Positions 15,492 through 22,739 of a DNA stretch of 31,180 nt are shown here, in pieces. The translations under genes and the position numbers were made by a program. This DNA comes from Oscillospiraceae bacterium (GTDB taxonomy: Bacteria > Bacillota > Clostridia > Oscillospirales > CAG-272): the NCBI GenBank assembly GCA_015065205.1, contig SVQS01000004.1, positions 1 through 31,180 of the forward strand, given 5' to 3'. The number at the start of each line of letters is the position of its first letter. Position 1 is the first letter of the stretch. A model generated the notes under the pieces. That model saw only the letters and a list, made by a program, of their open reading frames with translations. It searched no databases and was not told the DNA's origin.

Positions 15492-16496
15492 TTATGCAAG
15501 GGGAATCGGCTTTTTCACTGTTACAATAAATCCGCCGCGATTATCGCCCGAGACGGTGTAAGTGAAATCGCTGGTGGGGACGTCGATCGTTGTTACTTCC
15601 GAATCGGAAGCTTTCACGTAATAAACGTCATAATCAAATCCGTCTGCAGCAGAAATTGTAAGACGCGTAGCTGCAGAAGAATAAGAGTTTTTCAGCAAAT
15701 CAAGATATTCTTCCAAGCACAAATCGTTTTCATACATATACGTTGCGTGAGGAACACCAACGTAACGCAGGCAGAAAGTGTATTTGGAAACTTCGGTAAT
15801 GTCTTCTTTTCCTTCGGGATAACGAACAACAAAACCGTATTTGTGACAGTTTTCATAAATCCAGTGGTCCGGGTCTAATTCAGAAGAATCAGCATTATCG
15901 CGAATCGCGAAGCAATAACCGGTATGGTGGTCGGAATAACCGGGTTCAATATCCCTGCCTTCTTGAGCCTTTAAAGTTCTGTGAGCATCCGAAATTTTAA
16001 TGATGTCACCGGTAACTTCATAACTCTTGAGCAACATAGCATTCAGTGCATCAATCGCATTTTTCTGCAATTTAAGTTTATATTGCACTTCGACCAAAGT
16101 GTAGTAAAATTTTCCATCTTCTGCCTTTGTTCTGTAATCATTGATGCATTCCAATGTTTTTTCGGCTGCGTCCGGGAACGTGTATCTGTTATCGGGATTC
16201 ACCAAAACCAAATCACCCACAAGGGTGTCGGTTGCAAGTTTTGTAGTTTGTATAAACTGAATTCCGTTGGGGGATGGGGGATTGTTATCGTTGTTATCGG
16301 GTGCGGGGCGCGCATCGATGATGGCGTTGACGACAAGGAAGCCGCCAAGCACCAACAACGAAACAAGAATCAGTGCTACCGTAGCAAATATGGCAAGCAA
16401 CACAACGCGTTGCGTTTGGCGACGCTGTGCGCGCACCTTTGTTTGACTGCGGCGAATGGTATTAAAGCTGCGAGGTTGTGTCGCCTTATTTCCCAT
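15492..16496 (-). CDS. M15B carboxypeptidase-like protein lacking catalytic residues (probable pseudoenzyme)
   Basis: 334 residues: a basic N-terminus, one membrane segment (about 31-60), a Pro/Asn-rich linker and an M15B-like extracellular domain. It aligns with the intact carboxypeptidase at 6325-7182 (shared HKYGFVVRYPEGKEDIT / HEYGFIIRYEADKTEIT and LRYVGVPHA / LRYVGAPHA), including the C-terminal tail. The active site is changed: SDHHTGYCFAI keeps zinc ligand His190, but the zinc Asp is Ala197; EPWH is YTFC, so the catalytic Glu is Tyr239 and the last zinc His is Cys242. Peptidase activity is therefore unlikely; stem-peptide binding or a structural role is possible. The frame is intact over its full length, arguing against simple decay. 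AAAGGAG precedes ATG 16496, 31 bases after pnp. Confidence 0.85.
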   Translation of the reverse strand: MGNKATQPRSFNTIRRSQTKVRAQRRQTQRVVLLAIFATVALILVSLLVLGGFLVVNAIIDARPAPDNNDNNPPSPNGIQFIQTTKLATDTLVGDLVLVNPDNRYTFPDAAEKTLECINDYRTKAEDGKFYYTLVEVQYKLKLQKNAIDALNAMLLKSYEVTGDIIKISDAHRTLKAQEGRDIEPGYSDHHTGYCFAIRDNADSSELDPDHWIYENCHKYGFVVRYPEGKEDITEVSKYTFCLRYVGVPHATYMYENDLCLEEYLDLLKNSYSSAATRLTISAADGFDYDVYYVKASDSEVTTIDVPTSDFTYTVSGDNRGGFIVTVKKPIPLA

Positions 16497-16527
16497 GTTG
16501 TGTTGCTCCTTTCATGAGATTAGACAA

Positions 16528-18648
16528 TTAAGCCTCAAGTGCGTCCTTGATAGAGAAGTCCATACGGCCCTTCTTGTCAAGTCCGATATATTTTACCTTA
16601 ACAACGTCGCCAAGCTTGAGGACGTCCTCAACCTTTTCGATGCGGCGGGGTGCGATCTTGGAGATGTGAACCATGCCTTCCTTACCGGGAGCATATTCAA
16701 CAAAGCAACCAAACTCCTTAATGCCGGTAACAGTACCGGTGTAAACAGCGCCAACAACGGGCTCGAATACGATAGCATCGATATAAGCCTTTGCAGCCTC
16801 AGCTTGATCTGCGTTGATAGCGGCAATGCGAATGGTGCCGTCGTCCTCGATGTCGATCTTCGCGCCGGTGTCAGCAACGATCTTCTGAATTACAGAGCCG
16901 CCCTTACCGATAACTTCGCGAATCTTGTCGGGATCGATCTTCATGGTGGTCATCTTGGGAGCATAGCGAGAAACCTCTGCGCGAGGAGCCTCGATAGCCT
17001 TCAGAATAACTTCGTCAATGATATAATCACGACCTGCGTGGGTCATTTCAAACGCTCTCTTAATGATTTCAGGGGTAAGACCGTCAATCTTGAGGTCCAT
17101 TTGAATGGAGGTGATACCCTTGTGAGTACCTGCAACCTTAAAGTCCATATCGCCATAGAAGTCCTCAAGCCCCTGAATGTCGATCATGGTATCCCAAGAG
17201 CCGTCCTCAGCGGTGATGAGACCGCAGGAGATACCTGCAACGGGAGCCTTGATCGGAACACCTGCATCCATCAGTGCCAAGGTAGAGCCGCAAACGGAGC
17301 CTTGAGAGGTAGAACCGTTAGAGGATACAACGTCGGATACGAGACGGATAGCGTAGGGGAACTCTTCCTCGGAGGGAAGAACGGGAACTAGAGATCTTTC
17401 AGCGAGAGCACCGTGACCGATTTCACGACGGCCGGGGCTTCTTACAGGCTTCGCTTCACCGGTGGAGAAGCCGGGCATGTTGTAGTGGTGCATATATCTC
17501 TTGGAGGTCTCGCTGTCAATGCCGTCAAGCATTTGCGCCTCGGAGAGAGTACCAAGGGTTGCAACGGTCAAAACCTGAGTCTGACCTCTGGTGAACAGAC
17601 CGGAACCGTGGGTGCGGGGCAGAACGCCAACCTCACTGCCAAGAGGTCTGATCTGATCCATGCTACGACCGTCAACGCGCTTTTTGTCAACAAGCAACCA
17701 ACGGCGAACGATCTTCTTTTGAATCTTGTAGATGAGCTCTTCCATGATGTTGGGAAGCTCGGGATACTTTTCAGTAAAGTTTTCAAGGATGGCATCCTTA
17801 ACGGGAACCATTCTTGCATCACGTACGTTCTTGTCATCGGTGTCAAGAGCGTTCATAACGTCCTTTTCGCAGAAAGCGAAGATTTCGTCAAACATATCGT
17901 GATCGAGCTCGCAAGAGGGATATTCAAACTTCTTCTTGCCAATCTCATCGATGATGCCATTGATAAAGCCGAGAAGGTCCTTGATCTCCTCGTGCGCCTT
18001 CATAATAGCCTCAAACATGGTGTCGTCGTCAACCTCGTTAGCGCCTGCCTCGATCATAACGACCTTTTCCATAGATGCAGCAACGGTGAGTTGCAGATCG
18101 CTCTTCTTTTGCTCTTCAGCGGTGGGGTTGAGGACGATCTTGCCGTCAACAAGACCCATGAACGCGCCGCCGATGGGGCCGTTCCACGGAATATCGGAGA
18201 TTGCGAGAGCGGTGGAAGCACCGATCATCGCGGTGATCTCGGGGGAGCAGTCGGGGTCAACCGACATAACAACAAGAGTGAGAGCCACGTCGTTTCTCAG
18301 ATCCTTGGGGAAGAGAGGACGAATGGGACGGTCGATAACGCGAGAGGTCAGAACAGCCTTTTCGCTGGGCTTGCCTTCACGCTTGAGATAGCCACCGGGG
18401 ATCTTGCCGGCTGCATACATTCTCTCGTCGAAGTCGACGGAGAGGGGCAAAAAGTCGATGCCATCGCGGGGCTTTTCGGATGCGGTTGCGCAGCAGAGAA
18501 CTGCGGTGTCGCCGTAGCGGCAGAGAACAGAGCCGTTTGCAAGGCCTGCCATCTTACCGGTCTCAATTACGAGAGGTCTGCCGGCGTAGGTGTACTTGAA
18601 CACCTTGTAATTTTTGAAATTCATAGGTTCGCTTTTGGTAATGTTCAT
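16528..18648 (-). CDS. pnp: Polyribonucleotide nucleotidyltransferase (PNPase)
   Basis: 706 residues, full length. Degrades RNA 3' to 5' by phosphorolysis as a ring-shaped trimer. Two RNase PH-like domains are joined by a helical linker; the second holds the catalytic region (KRYMHHYNMPGFSTGEAKP, GRREIGHGALAERSL, then DVVSSNGSTSQGSVCGSTLA). A KH domain (IREVIGKGGSVIQKI, near 575-590) and an S1 domain (about 630-700, EFGCFVEYAPGKEGMVHIS) follow. ATG 18648 has GGAGGAA upstream. It follows rpsO, the conserved order, with an untranslated stretch of about 200 bases carrying a terminator-like hairpin and a long stem that could be the target of PNPase autoregulation. Confidence 0.98.
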   Translation of the reverse strand: MNITKSEPMNFKNYKVFKYTYAGRPLVIETGKMAGLANGSVLCRYGDTAVLCCATASEKPRDGIDFLPLSVDFDERMYAAGKIPGGYLKREGKPSEKAVLTSRVIDRPIRPLFPKDLRNDVALTLVVMSVDPDCSPEITAMIGASTALAISDIPWNGPIGGAFMGLVDGKIVLNPTAEEQKKSDLQLTVAASMEKVVMIEAGANEVDDDTMFEAIMKAHEEIKDLLGFINGIIDEIGKKKFEYPSCELDHDMFDEIFAFCEKDVMNALDTDDKNVRDARMVPVKDAILENFTEKYPELPNIMEELIYKIQKKIVRRWLLVDKKRVDGRSMDQIRPLGSEVGVLPRTHGSGLFTRGQTQVLTVATLGTLSEAQMLDGIDSETSKRYMHHYNMPGFSTGEAKPVRSPGRREIGHGALAERSLVPVLPSEEEFPYAIRLVSDVVSSNGSTSQGSVCGSTLALMDAGVPIKAPVAGISCGLITAEDGSWDTMIDIQGLEDFYGDMDFKVAGTHKGITSIQMDLKIDGLTPEIIKRAFEMTHAGRDYIIDEVILKAIEAPRAEVSRYAPKMTTMKIDPDKIREVIGKGGSVIQKIVADTGAKIDIEDDGTIRIAAINADQAEAAKAYIDAIVFEPVVGAVYTGTVTGIKEFGCFVEYAPGKEGMVHISKIAPRRIEKVEDVLKLGDVVKVKYIGLDKKGRMDFSIKDALEA

Positions 18649-18691
18649 TTTTTACATTCCTCCGTTTTGATTTTTGGATTGCTCTCGCGGA

Positions 18692-18756
18692 GGTTTAGCA
18701 CTTAACCGTAAGTCGGAAAAAAGGGAACTCTCCGGCACACGGTTAACTGCTAATCC
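18692..18756 (-). promoter_or_regulatory. Long stem-loop in the pnp leader
   Basis: A 17-base arm (18692-18708) pairs with 18740-18756 with two mismatches around a 31-base loop, just upstream of the pnp ribosome binding site. In E. coli a pnp leader stem is cut by RNase III and mediates PNPase autoregulation (established there); the same role here is inferred from position and shape. Confidence 0.6.
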
Positions 18757-18780
18757 GACCGTGAGAATGAGATGTTTGAG

Positions 18781-18835
18781 AAAAAAACAAACAAGGAGTG
18801 AGGGCAGTGACAAAACTGCCGCTGCTCTCAACTCC
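18781..18835 (-). terminator. Attenuator-like terminator between rpsO and pnp
   Basis: Read on the minus strand, nested pairs GGAGT/ACTCC and CTGCC/GGCAG form an interrupted hairpin followed by TTGTTTGTTTTTTT. It starts 11 bases after the rpsO stop. It is imperfect, so partial read-through into pnp is expected. Confidence 0.65.
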
Positions 18836-18846
18836 CAATGTTTGCT

Positions 18847-19110
18847 TTACTTTCTCAAGCCGAGCTTGCTGACGATCGCGCGGTAACGCTCGATGTCGTT
18901 CTTTTGCAGGTAGTTCAACAGGCTTCTTCTGCGACCGATCATCTTTTGCAGACCGCGGCGGCTGTGGAAGTCCTTTTTGTTAGCCTTGAGGTGCTCGGTC
19001 AGGTTAGCGATGCGGTTGGTCAGGATAGCAATTTGTACCTCGGGAGAACCGGTGTCACCCTCGTGGGTAGCGTATTGCTCGATGATGTTGAGCTTTGTGT
19101 CTTTCTGCAT
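18847..19110 (-). CDS. rpsO: 30S ribosomal protein S15
   Basis: 87 residues, usual length, with the S15 signatures THEGDTGSPEVQIAILTNRI and HLKANKKDFHSRRGLQKMIGRRRSLLNYL. It binds the central domain of 16S rRNA early in 30S assembly. ATG 19110 is chosen because it gives the family N-terminus and has AAAGGTGA upstream; the frame extends 15 codons further into the leader. First gene of the rpsO-pnp block. Confidence 0.97.
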   Translation of the reverse strand: MQKDTKLNIIEQYATHEGDTGSPEVQIAILTNRIANLTEHLKANKKDFHSRRGLQKMIGRRRSLLNYLQKNDIERYRAIVSKLGLRK

Positions 19111-19219
19111 GGTATTTTCACCTTTCTTTGTTTTTATTTGCGTTTCACTCAGCAATCGGTGGGTGAAAAAGCTGCTTGACAGCCTCGTATCCGAAAACCG
19201 AGCTCACGCATACGACAGT

Positions 19220-19248
19220 ATTATACCACACTTTTCTCATTTTGTAAA
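19220..19248 (-). promoter_or_regulatory. Sigma-A promoter of rpsO-pnp
   Basis: Minus strand: TTTACA (19243-19248), 17-base spacer, TG-g-TATAAT (19220-19225). It leaves a leader of about 100 bases before rpsO. S15 autoregulates through its leader in several bacteria; I see a small GCTG-TCAAG-CAGC hairpin in this leader but cannot match a known S15 leader class. Confidence 0.88.
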
Positions 19249-19325
19249 TACCTTTTTGAAACTTTTTTACTATATTTATATATTTTTATAACAGGGACAC
19301 GGAAAAATAATCGATTTTGAGCGTT

Positions 19326-19898
19326 TTATTTGTCTAAATAACCGCCCAATAGGGAGCAAAAGCCCTTTGCATTGTAAAGAAGAAACGAGCCGATTGTACA
19401 ATGATTGTCTGCAACCTGACGAGAACCGTCCGTTTCTATATAGGTGATTTCGTTCGGGGTGGGATTACATAAAAGAACAAATGTTTCGCTTTCGCTTTGC
19501 GAATCAGAAAAGGTGGGTAAGCGGTGATAGGAAAGAATGTTGGGGTGCTCGCTTATCTTGGTAGGCATTGGCAAAGCGAAAAAGGACTTCAAATAGCACA
19601 CGTAACTGTGGTCGTCAATAAAATGACAGACTTTTCTGGGGGAGAAAAACGTAAGGAGCTTTACACGATAGATTTTTTGGTCGGCATGAACAGAAAAATC
19701 AATTTTGTGCCATTTGTAAAATATCGAAAGAAGAGGGGAATGATGAAATTTCAAGGTGTAACCTTGCTTTTTACAAATCTTTTTTAAGGTTGCAATGCAT
19801 TTTGCGCGCTTAAAAATAACGCGGATAAATCTTGTAATTGCCAAAAAAATGCCGACTATGACGAGGACGTCCAAAACAGTGAAAACAAAAGTAAACAT
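19326..19898 (-). CDS. Unknown protein with one N-terminal membrane segment
   Basis: 190 residues, not recognised. An N-terminal hydrophobic helix (about 4-27, VFTVLDVLVIVGIFLAITRF) is followed by a basic stretch (RVIFKRAKCIATLKKICKKQGY) and a domain with alternating beta-like segments (IDFSVHADQKIYRVKLLTFF, FVLLCNPTPNEITYIETDG). The positive-inside rule places most of the protein in the cytoplasm. The pattern of a short sheet after a KKICKKQGY helix recalls small membrane-tethered proteins found next to XRE regulators, but I cannot name a family. GGAG precedes ATG 19898, and the gap from the upstream gene is 9 bases, so the two form an operon. Confidence 0.7.
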   Translation of the reverse strand: MFTFVFTVLDVLVIVGIFLAITRFIRVIFKRAKCIATLKKICKKQGYTLKFHHSPLLSIFYKWHKIDFSVHADQKIYRVKLLTFFSPRKVCHFIDDHSYVCYLKSFFALPMPTKISEHPNILSYHRLPTFSDSQSESETFVLLCNPTPNEITYIETDGSRQVADNHCTIGSFLLYNAKGFCSLLGGYLDK

Positions 19899-19907
19899 AC
19901 CGTCTCC

Positions 19908-20525
19908 TCACTCCTCAATAAAGTACACGGCGCGCCATCTTTTTTGAGCGAAGAAAACACCGCCAAGCATTGCAAGCTCAAGTAAAACAAGCAAGAGTAG
20001 CCCCCCAAAAAATGTACCGATTTTTTCAAACAGTGCAAAAGCTAAGGGGAACATACTGATGTAACCAATTCCATCGGGGGCGCGATAAATGACCGTTGGG
20101 AATTTTACAGAATTTGCATAGATGATTGTCAAAACGATTGCCGTTGTACCAAATAGAATAGCATCTGTCAGACCATTGTTTTTCCAATAATCGAGCAATC
20201 CTTCCTTGTAGGACATTTTGCATTTGTCGTATTCGCTAAACGCTTTTCGTCGTCCTCTTAACAAGCGGCATGCAAGCGTTGAAGCGGGCAAGATGGTAAT
20301 GATAGCACAAATGCTGTTGATAATAAAATAAGTGTGTGTTTGATTCGTGCCATAGGCATTTTCCAAAACAGGGACCAACCCGGGGAAGAAGATACTCAAA
20401 TTGGGCAGAAACCAAAACCATATCAATATGCGGAACAATATCGATAACAACAGGTTGAATGTCAGCGTGAGAAAAGCAAACACAACCGAACCGCCAAATT
20501 TTATGATACCAAGCTTGTTTTTCAT
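19908..20525 (-). CDS. Multi-pass membrane protein, unknown function
   Basis: 205 residues, not recognised. Four or five hydrophobic segments are visible: about 10-37, 41-50, 66-86, 120-140 and 155-190, with a charged loop RRGRRKAFSEYDKCKMSYKEG between the third and fourth. No catalytic motif is seen. ATG 20525 with AGGTGG 5 bases upstream is preferred over the GTG 9 bases earlier. The gene has a consensus promoter (20555-20583), is followed closely by the 190-residue protein, and lies just downstream of a separately transcribed XRE regulator. Confidence 0.75.
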   Translation of the reverse strand: MKNKLGIIKFGGSVVFAFLTLTFNLLLSILFRILIWFWFLPNLSIFFPGLVPVLENAYGTNQTHTYFIINSICAIITILPASTLACRLLRGRRKAFSEYDKCKMSYKEGLLDYWKNNGLTDAILFGTTAIVLTIIYANSVKFPTVIYRAPDGIGYISMFPLAFALFEKIGTFFGGLLLLVLLELAMLGGVFFAQKRWRAVYFIEE

Positions 20526-20554
20526 TGTTACCACCTTCTAAAATTACTAAATTT

Positions 20555-20583
20555 ATTATACACTATCCACCTAAAATTGTCAA
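20555..20583 (-). promoter_or_regulatory. Sigma-A promoter of the two membrane-protein genes
   Basis: Minus strand: TTGACA (20578-20583), 17-base spacer, TATAAT (20555-20560). The spacer includes GGTGGATA, which with the preceding GACAATTT recurs next to the start of the XRE gene at 20838. Confidence 0.92.
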
Positions 20584-20596
20584 TACAAGATCATTA

Positions 20597-20622
20597 CAAA
20601 AAATAGGCGACAAAGGTCGCCT
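20597..20622 (-). terminator. Terminator of XRE gene 1
   Basis: AGGCGAC / GTCGCCT stem (20605-20611 and 20616-20622) with a 4-base loop, then an A-tract on the plus strand that reads as a T-run on the minus strand. It begins 3 bases past the stop codon. Confidence 0.88.
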
Positions 20623-20625
20623 GTT

Positions 20626-20838
20626 TTATGTGTCACATTGCTCAAAAAAGTCATTCACCGTGCAACCGAGTGTTTCGGCAAGGTCGGGCAGAATGGTAAT
20701 GTCAGGATAGCACAACCCGCGCTCCCACTTTGAAATGGCTTGCGCAGATACCCCAAGCAGGTCGCCAAATTCTCCTTGGGTTAAGTGGTTTTTGCGACGG
20801 AATTCTATTATTTTTTTTGCTACGATAATCTTATTCAT
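20626..20838 (-). CDS. XRE-family helix-turn-helix regulator (copy 1)
   Basis: 70-residue single-domain DNA-binding protein of the Cro/CI type. The helix-turn-helix is HLTQGEFGDLLGVSAQAISKWERG, with LTQ..F..LLGVS as the first helices and QAISKWER as the recognition helix; the motif CYPDIT.LP.LAETLG closes the fold. ATG 20838 is chosen: it gives the same length as the paralog at 21468-21674 and has GGGTGG at the right distance. It lies upstream of the membrane-protein pair with a terminator between, so it may regulate them or itself. About 66% of 64 aligned residues match copy 2. Confidence 0.9.
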   Translation of the reverse strand: MNKIIVAKKIIEFRRKNHLTQGEFGDLLGVSAQAISKWERGLCYPDITILPDLAETLGCTVNDFFEQCDT

Positions 20839-20986
20839 ACTTATCCACCCATAAATTGTCCTTTCACTCTGTTTTTTGTCAAAGTGCAATTTGTATTCAT
20901 TTGCAGCGGTTTGTCAGCAGAACTTCAATCAGCTGCTTTTTCAAAAACCTCGATGGCTTTTCAAAATAGACAAATGACTTTAATTC

Positions 20987-21016
20987 ATTATAACACGAGG
21001 TGTAAACATTTGTCAA
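20987..21016 (-). promoter_or_regulatory. Sigma-A promoter of XRE gene 1
   Basis: Minus strand: TTGACA (21011-21016), 18-base spacer, TATAAT (20987-20992). It implies a long leader of about 140 bases before the XRE start, in which I see no convincing reading frame. Confidence 0.85.
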
Positions 21017-21094
21017 TACTTTTGAAAAACTTTATTTGCCATTCAACCAATGGTTTAACGGAGTCCAAGAACCAAAAATCTACAGATGGTAAAA

Positions 21095-21130
21095 TTTGGA
21101 CAAAAAAGAAAAGGGCAGAGAAGCCCTTAT
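21095..21130 (-). terminator. Terminator repeat, copy 1
   Basis: Minus strand: AAGGGC-TTCTCT-GCCCTT followed by TTCTTTTTTG. The 36 bases are identical to 23363-23398. It probably ends the four-gene unit that stops at 21468, after the structured repeat. Confidence 0.85.
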
Positions 21131-21162
21131 TTACAGATTATTCTAATGCTTTCAACTTTCAG

Positions 21163-21301
21163 AGCGAGTAGGGTCTCGGTGAGTCTCGCTACGGCTCGGT
21201 CTCGCTCACGTTCTGACAGTCCACCGGACTGTCATTCATTCCGTTTGCGCCGCTTCGCTACCCTAATCGCTCGCGACAGCAAAAGCGAGGTTTTACCTCG
21301 C
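21163..21301. repeat. Dispersed structured repeat, module A, copy 2
   Basis: Same outer arms (AGCGAGTAGGGT at 21163-21174, ACCCTAATCGCT at 21260-21271) and the same central hairpin (21214-21234) as 7352-7488. The trailing hairpin here is GCGAGG-TTTTA-CCTCGC (21285-21301); the innermost pair has changed from C-G to G-C relative to copy 1, keeping the stem. The element lies in the 3' untranslated part of the minus-strand unit ending at 21468. Confidence 0.85.
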
Positions 21302-21368
21302 GCCGACTGCCTATTTGTGAACTAACGATTTTATTTAAGAAATTTTTGTGCAAAAGTTCTTGAAGGGG

Positions 21369-21455
21369 TGCGGGGGAAACGTAATATTTCGCTTGCGAAA
21401 TATTACCGTAGCAACGGAACGTTGCAATGTTCTTCTGCAAGAAGTTTCCCCTGCA
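21369..21455. repeat. Multi-arm structured repeat, module B, long copy 1
   Basis: Outer stem GCGGGGGAAAC (21370-21380) with GTTTCCCCTGC (21444-21454) encloses three hairpins: a perfect 12-bp stem with a TT loop (21381-21406), GCAACG-GAA-CGTTGC (21411-21425) and TTCTT-CTGC-AAGAA (21430-21443). It ends 12 bases from the stop codon of the XRE gene at 21468. Confidence 0.85.
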
Positions 21456-21467
21456 TAATTATAAAAT

Positions 21468-21674
21468 TCAAGCAAAAAAGTCATTCACCGTGCAACCGAG
21501 TGTGTCGGCGAGAATGGGGAGGAAGGTAATGTCGGGATAACATTCCTCGCGCTCCCATTTGGAGATGGTTTGGGGCGATAAGCCTAAAGCGGATGCGAAT
21601 TGCTCCTGCGTCAGGCGATTTTCGCGTCGAAAGGATTTAACCTTTTGCGAGACGATAATTCTTTTTACAGTCAT
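21468..21674 (-). CDS. XRE-family helix-turn-helix regulator (copy 2)
   Basis: 68 residues; a single Cro/CI-type domain with RLTQEQFASALGLSPQTISKWERE and CYPDITFLPILADTLG. It is a close relative of the regulator at 20626-20838; the recognition helices differ mainly at the positions around QTISKWERE versus QAISKWERG. ATG 21674 is 3 bases after the stop of the ArsR-DUF2087 gene, with GGTTGGTG upstream, so it is the last gene of the four-gene unit starting at 23246. Small single-domain XRE proteins often autoregulate; the target here is unknown. Confidence 0.9.
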   Translation of the reverse strand: MTVKRIIVSQKVKSFRRENRLTQEQFASALGLSPQTISKWEREECYPDITFLPILADTLGCTVNDFFA

Positions 21675-21677
21675 AAT

Positions 21678-22208
21678 TTACACCAACCAATATGTTTCTT
21701 TTTGGCGCGCCATAATGCCGCAGGCAATCATTTCGCGGCGAATGGTGCAGTGATCTTCGTGAAAGCGATGAATGATCTCATTCACCTCTTTTTCGTCATA
21801 TTCGCGCCCACGCTCAAATTGCTTTGCAATTTCCCAAAGCACAATTTCACGCTTTTTGCGCTGCGTGGGGATCTGTGTCAGCCGACCGTACTTAAAAAAG
21901 TGAGAGAGAACCTCTTTTTTGTATTTTTCCTCTGCATCAACAACGGGGTCATCTTTTTTGATCAATTCAAAAAGTGGCTTGTCAAAAATGTCGCGGTTGA
22001 GGGAATAGATCATATAAAACTGCGAGCGAGAACAGTTGACGACACCCGCCGTTTCCATTTTTTTGAGGTGATAGCAAATGGTTGCAGGGGTGAGGGAAAG
22101 CTCACAGGCAATCTTCTCTACAAAGGAATCTTCCCTGAGCAAAATATTAAGGATTTCAAGACGTGTTTCGTCGGCAAGGAGCTTCAAAAGTGCAAGCTTT
22201 TCTTTCAC
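21678..22208 (-). CDS. ArsR-type winged-helix regulator with C-terminal DUF2087 domain
   Basis: 176 residues. The N-terminal winged helix resembles ArsR proteins: LALLKLLADETRLEILNILL, then CELSLTPATICYHLKKMETAGVV as the recognition region. The C-terminal part matches the DUF2087 pattern: KKREIVLWEIAKQFERGREYDEKEVNEI and a closing EDHCTIRREMIACGIMARQKETYW. No ArsR metal-binding ELCVCDL motif is present, so the signal is not obviously a metal. GTG 22208 is chosen because it overlaps the upstream stop in a GTGA junction and has AAAGGA 9 bases before it; an in-frame ATG at 22235 lacks a spaced Shine-Dalgarno. Third gene of a four-gene unit. Confidence 0.85.
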   Translation of the reverse strand: MKEKLALLKLLADETRLEILNILLREDSFVEKIACELSLTPATICYHLKKMETAGVVNCSRSQFYMIYSLNRDIFDKPLFELIKKDDPVVDAEEKYKKEVLSHFFKYGRLTQIPTQRKKREIVLWEIAKQFERGREYDEKEVNEIIHRFHEDHCTIRREMIACGIMARQKETYWLV

Positions 22209-22738
22209 GCTATCACATCCTTTCGTCTTTGCCATGCCTCGTCAAGACACACTTTCGCAAATTGCAGACCGCCGATGCGTTCCTCGAGTTCGATCTTTTC
22301 CCAATCGGACGCGGTTCGAGAGTTTTCGTTAAGCATTGAAAGCTCTCTTTCAATGAATACCAGCATTGCATAATATAAGCTGTAATCGGGCTTTTCATTT
22401 GCAGGGGCGGCTTCATATAATGCAAAATATTCTGCGTGTTCCTTCAACATTTCGCCAAACGGACGCAACAAAAAGTGGGAATATGCAAGGTTAAATTGCG
22501 TTCTGCATTCGTTGTTGTTGTAGACCGTACTGTGAATTAAAGATACCGACGCATAACGAAACTTTGCACATTTGTATTCTGCAATTTGTTCTTTTTTCTG
22601 CGAAGGATCTTTGTCAAGAGACTCGGTAAACTTTTCAAGTCGTTTACATTCTTCTTTAAGGGAAGTGTAGGCTGACTGATAAAATGCAGAATCGCCAACG
22701 ACCTTTCCGTTTGATACGTAAATAGAATATTCGCTCAT
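22205..22738 (-). CDS. Unknown helical protein, gene 2 of the four-gene unit
   Basis: 177 residues, not recognised; predicted mostly alpha-helical and soluble, with no signal peptide or membrane segment. It has many charged residues and repeated Tyr/Phe in the central helices (YKCAKFRYASVSLIHSTVYN, HFLLRPFGEMLKEHAEYFAL). The end reads LEERIGGLQFAKVCLDEAWQ; the IGG...AK.....AW...RK spacing is similar to the end of the neighbour at 22740-23246 (KIGGCENVFKAWEAWRKENN), suggesting distant paralogs. ATG 22738 has GGAGGG 6 bases upstream, inside the end of the previous gene, with a 1-base gap. Its stop overlaps the next start. Confidence 0.75.
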   Translation of the reverse strand: MSEYSIYVSNGKVVGDSAFYQSAYTSLKEECKRLEKFTESLDKDPSQKKEQIAEYKCAKFRYASVSLIHSTVYNNNECRTQFNLAYSHFLLRPFGEMLKEHAEYFALYEAAPANEKPDYSLYYAMLVFIERELSMLNENSRTASDWEKIELEERIGGLQFAKVCLDEAWQRRKDVIA

Positions 22739-22739
22739 T

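Noticed and set aside
17413..18705. 430-codon plus-strand frame
   Set aside because: It lies opposite pnp, whose identity is certain, and resembles no family.
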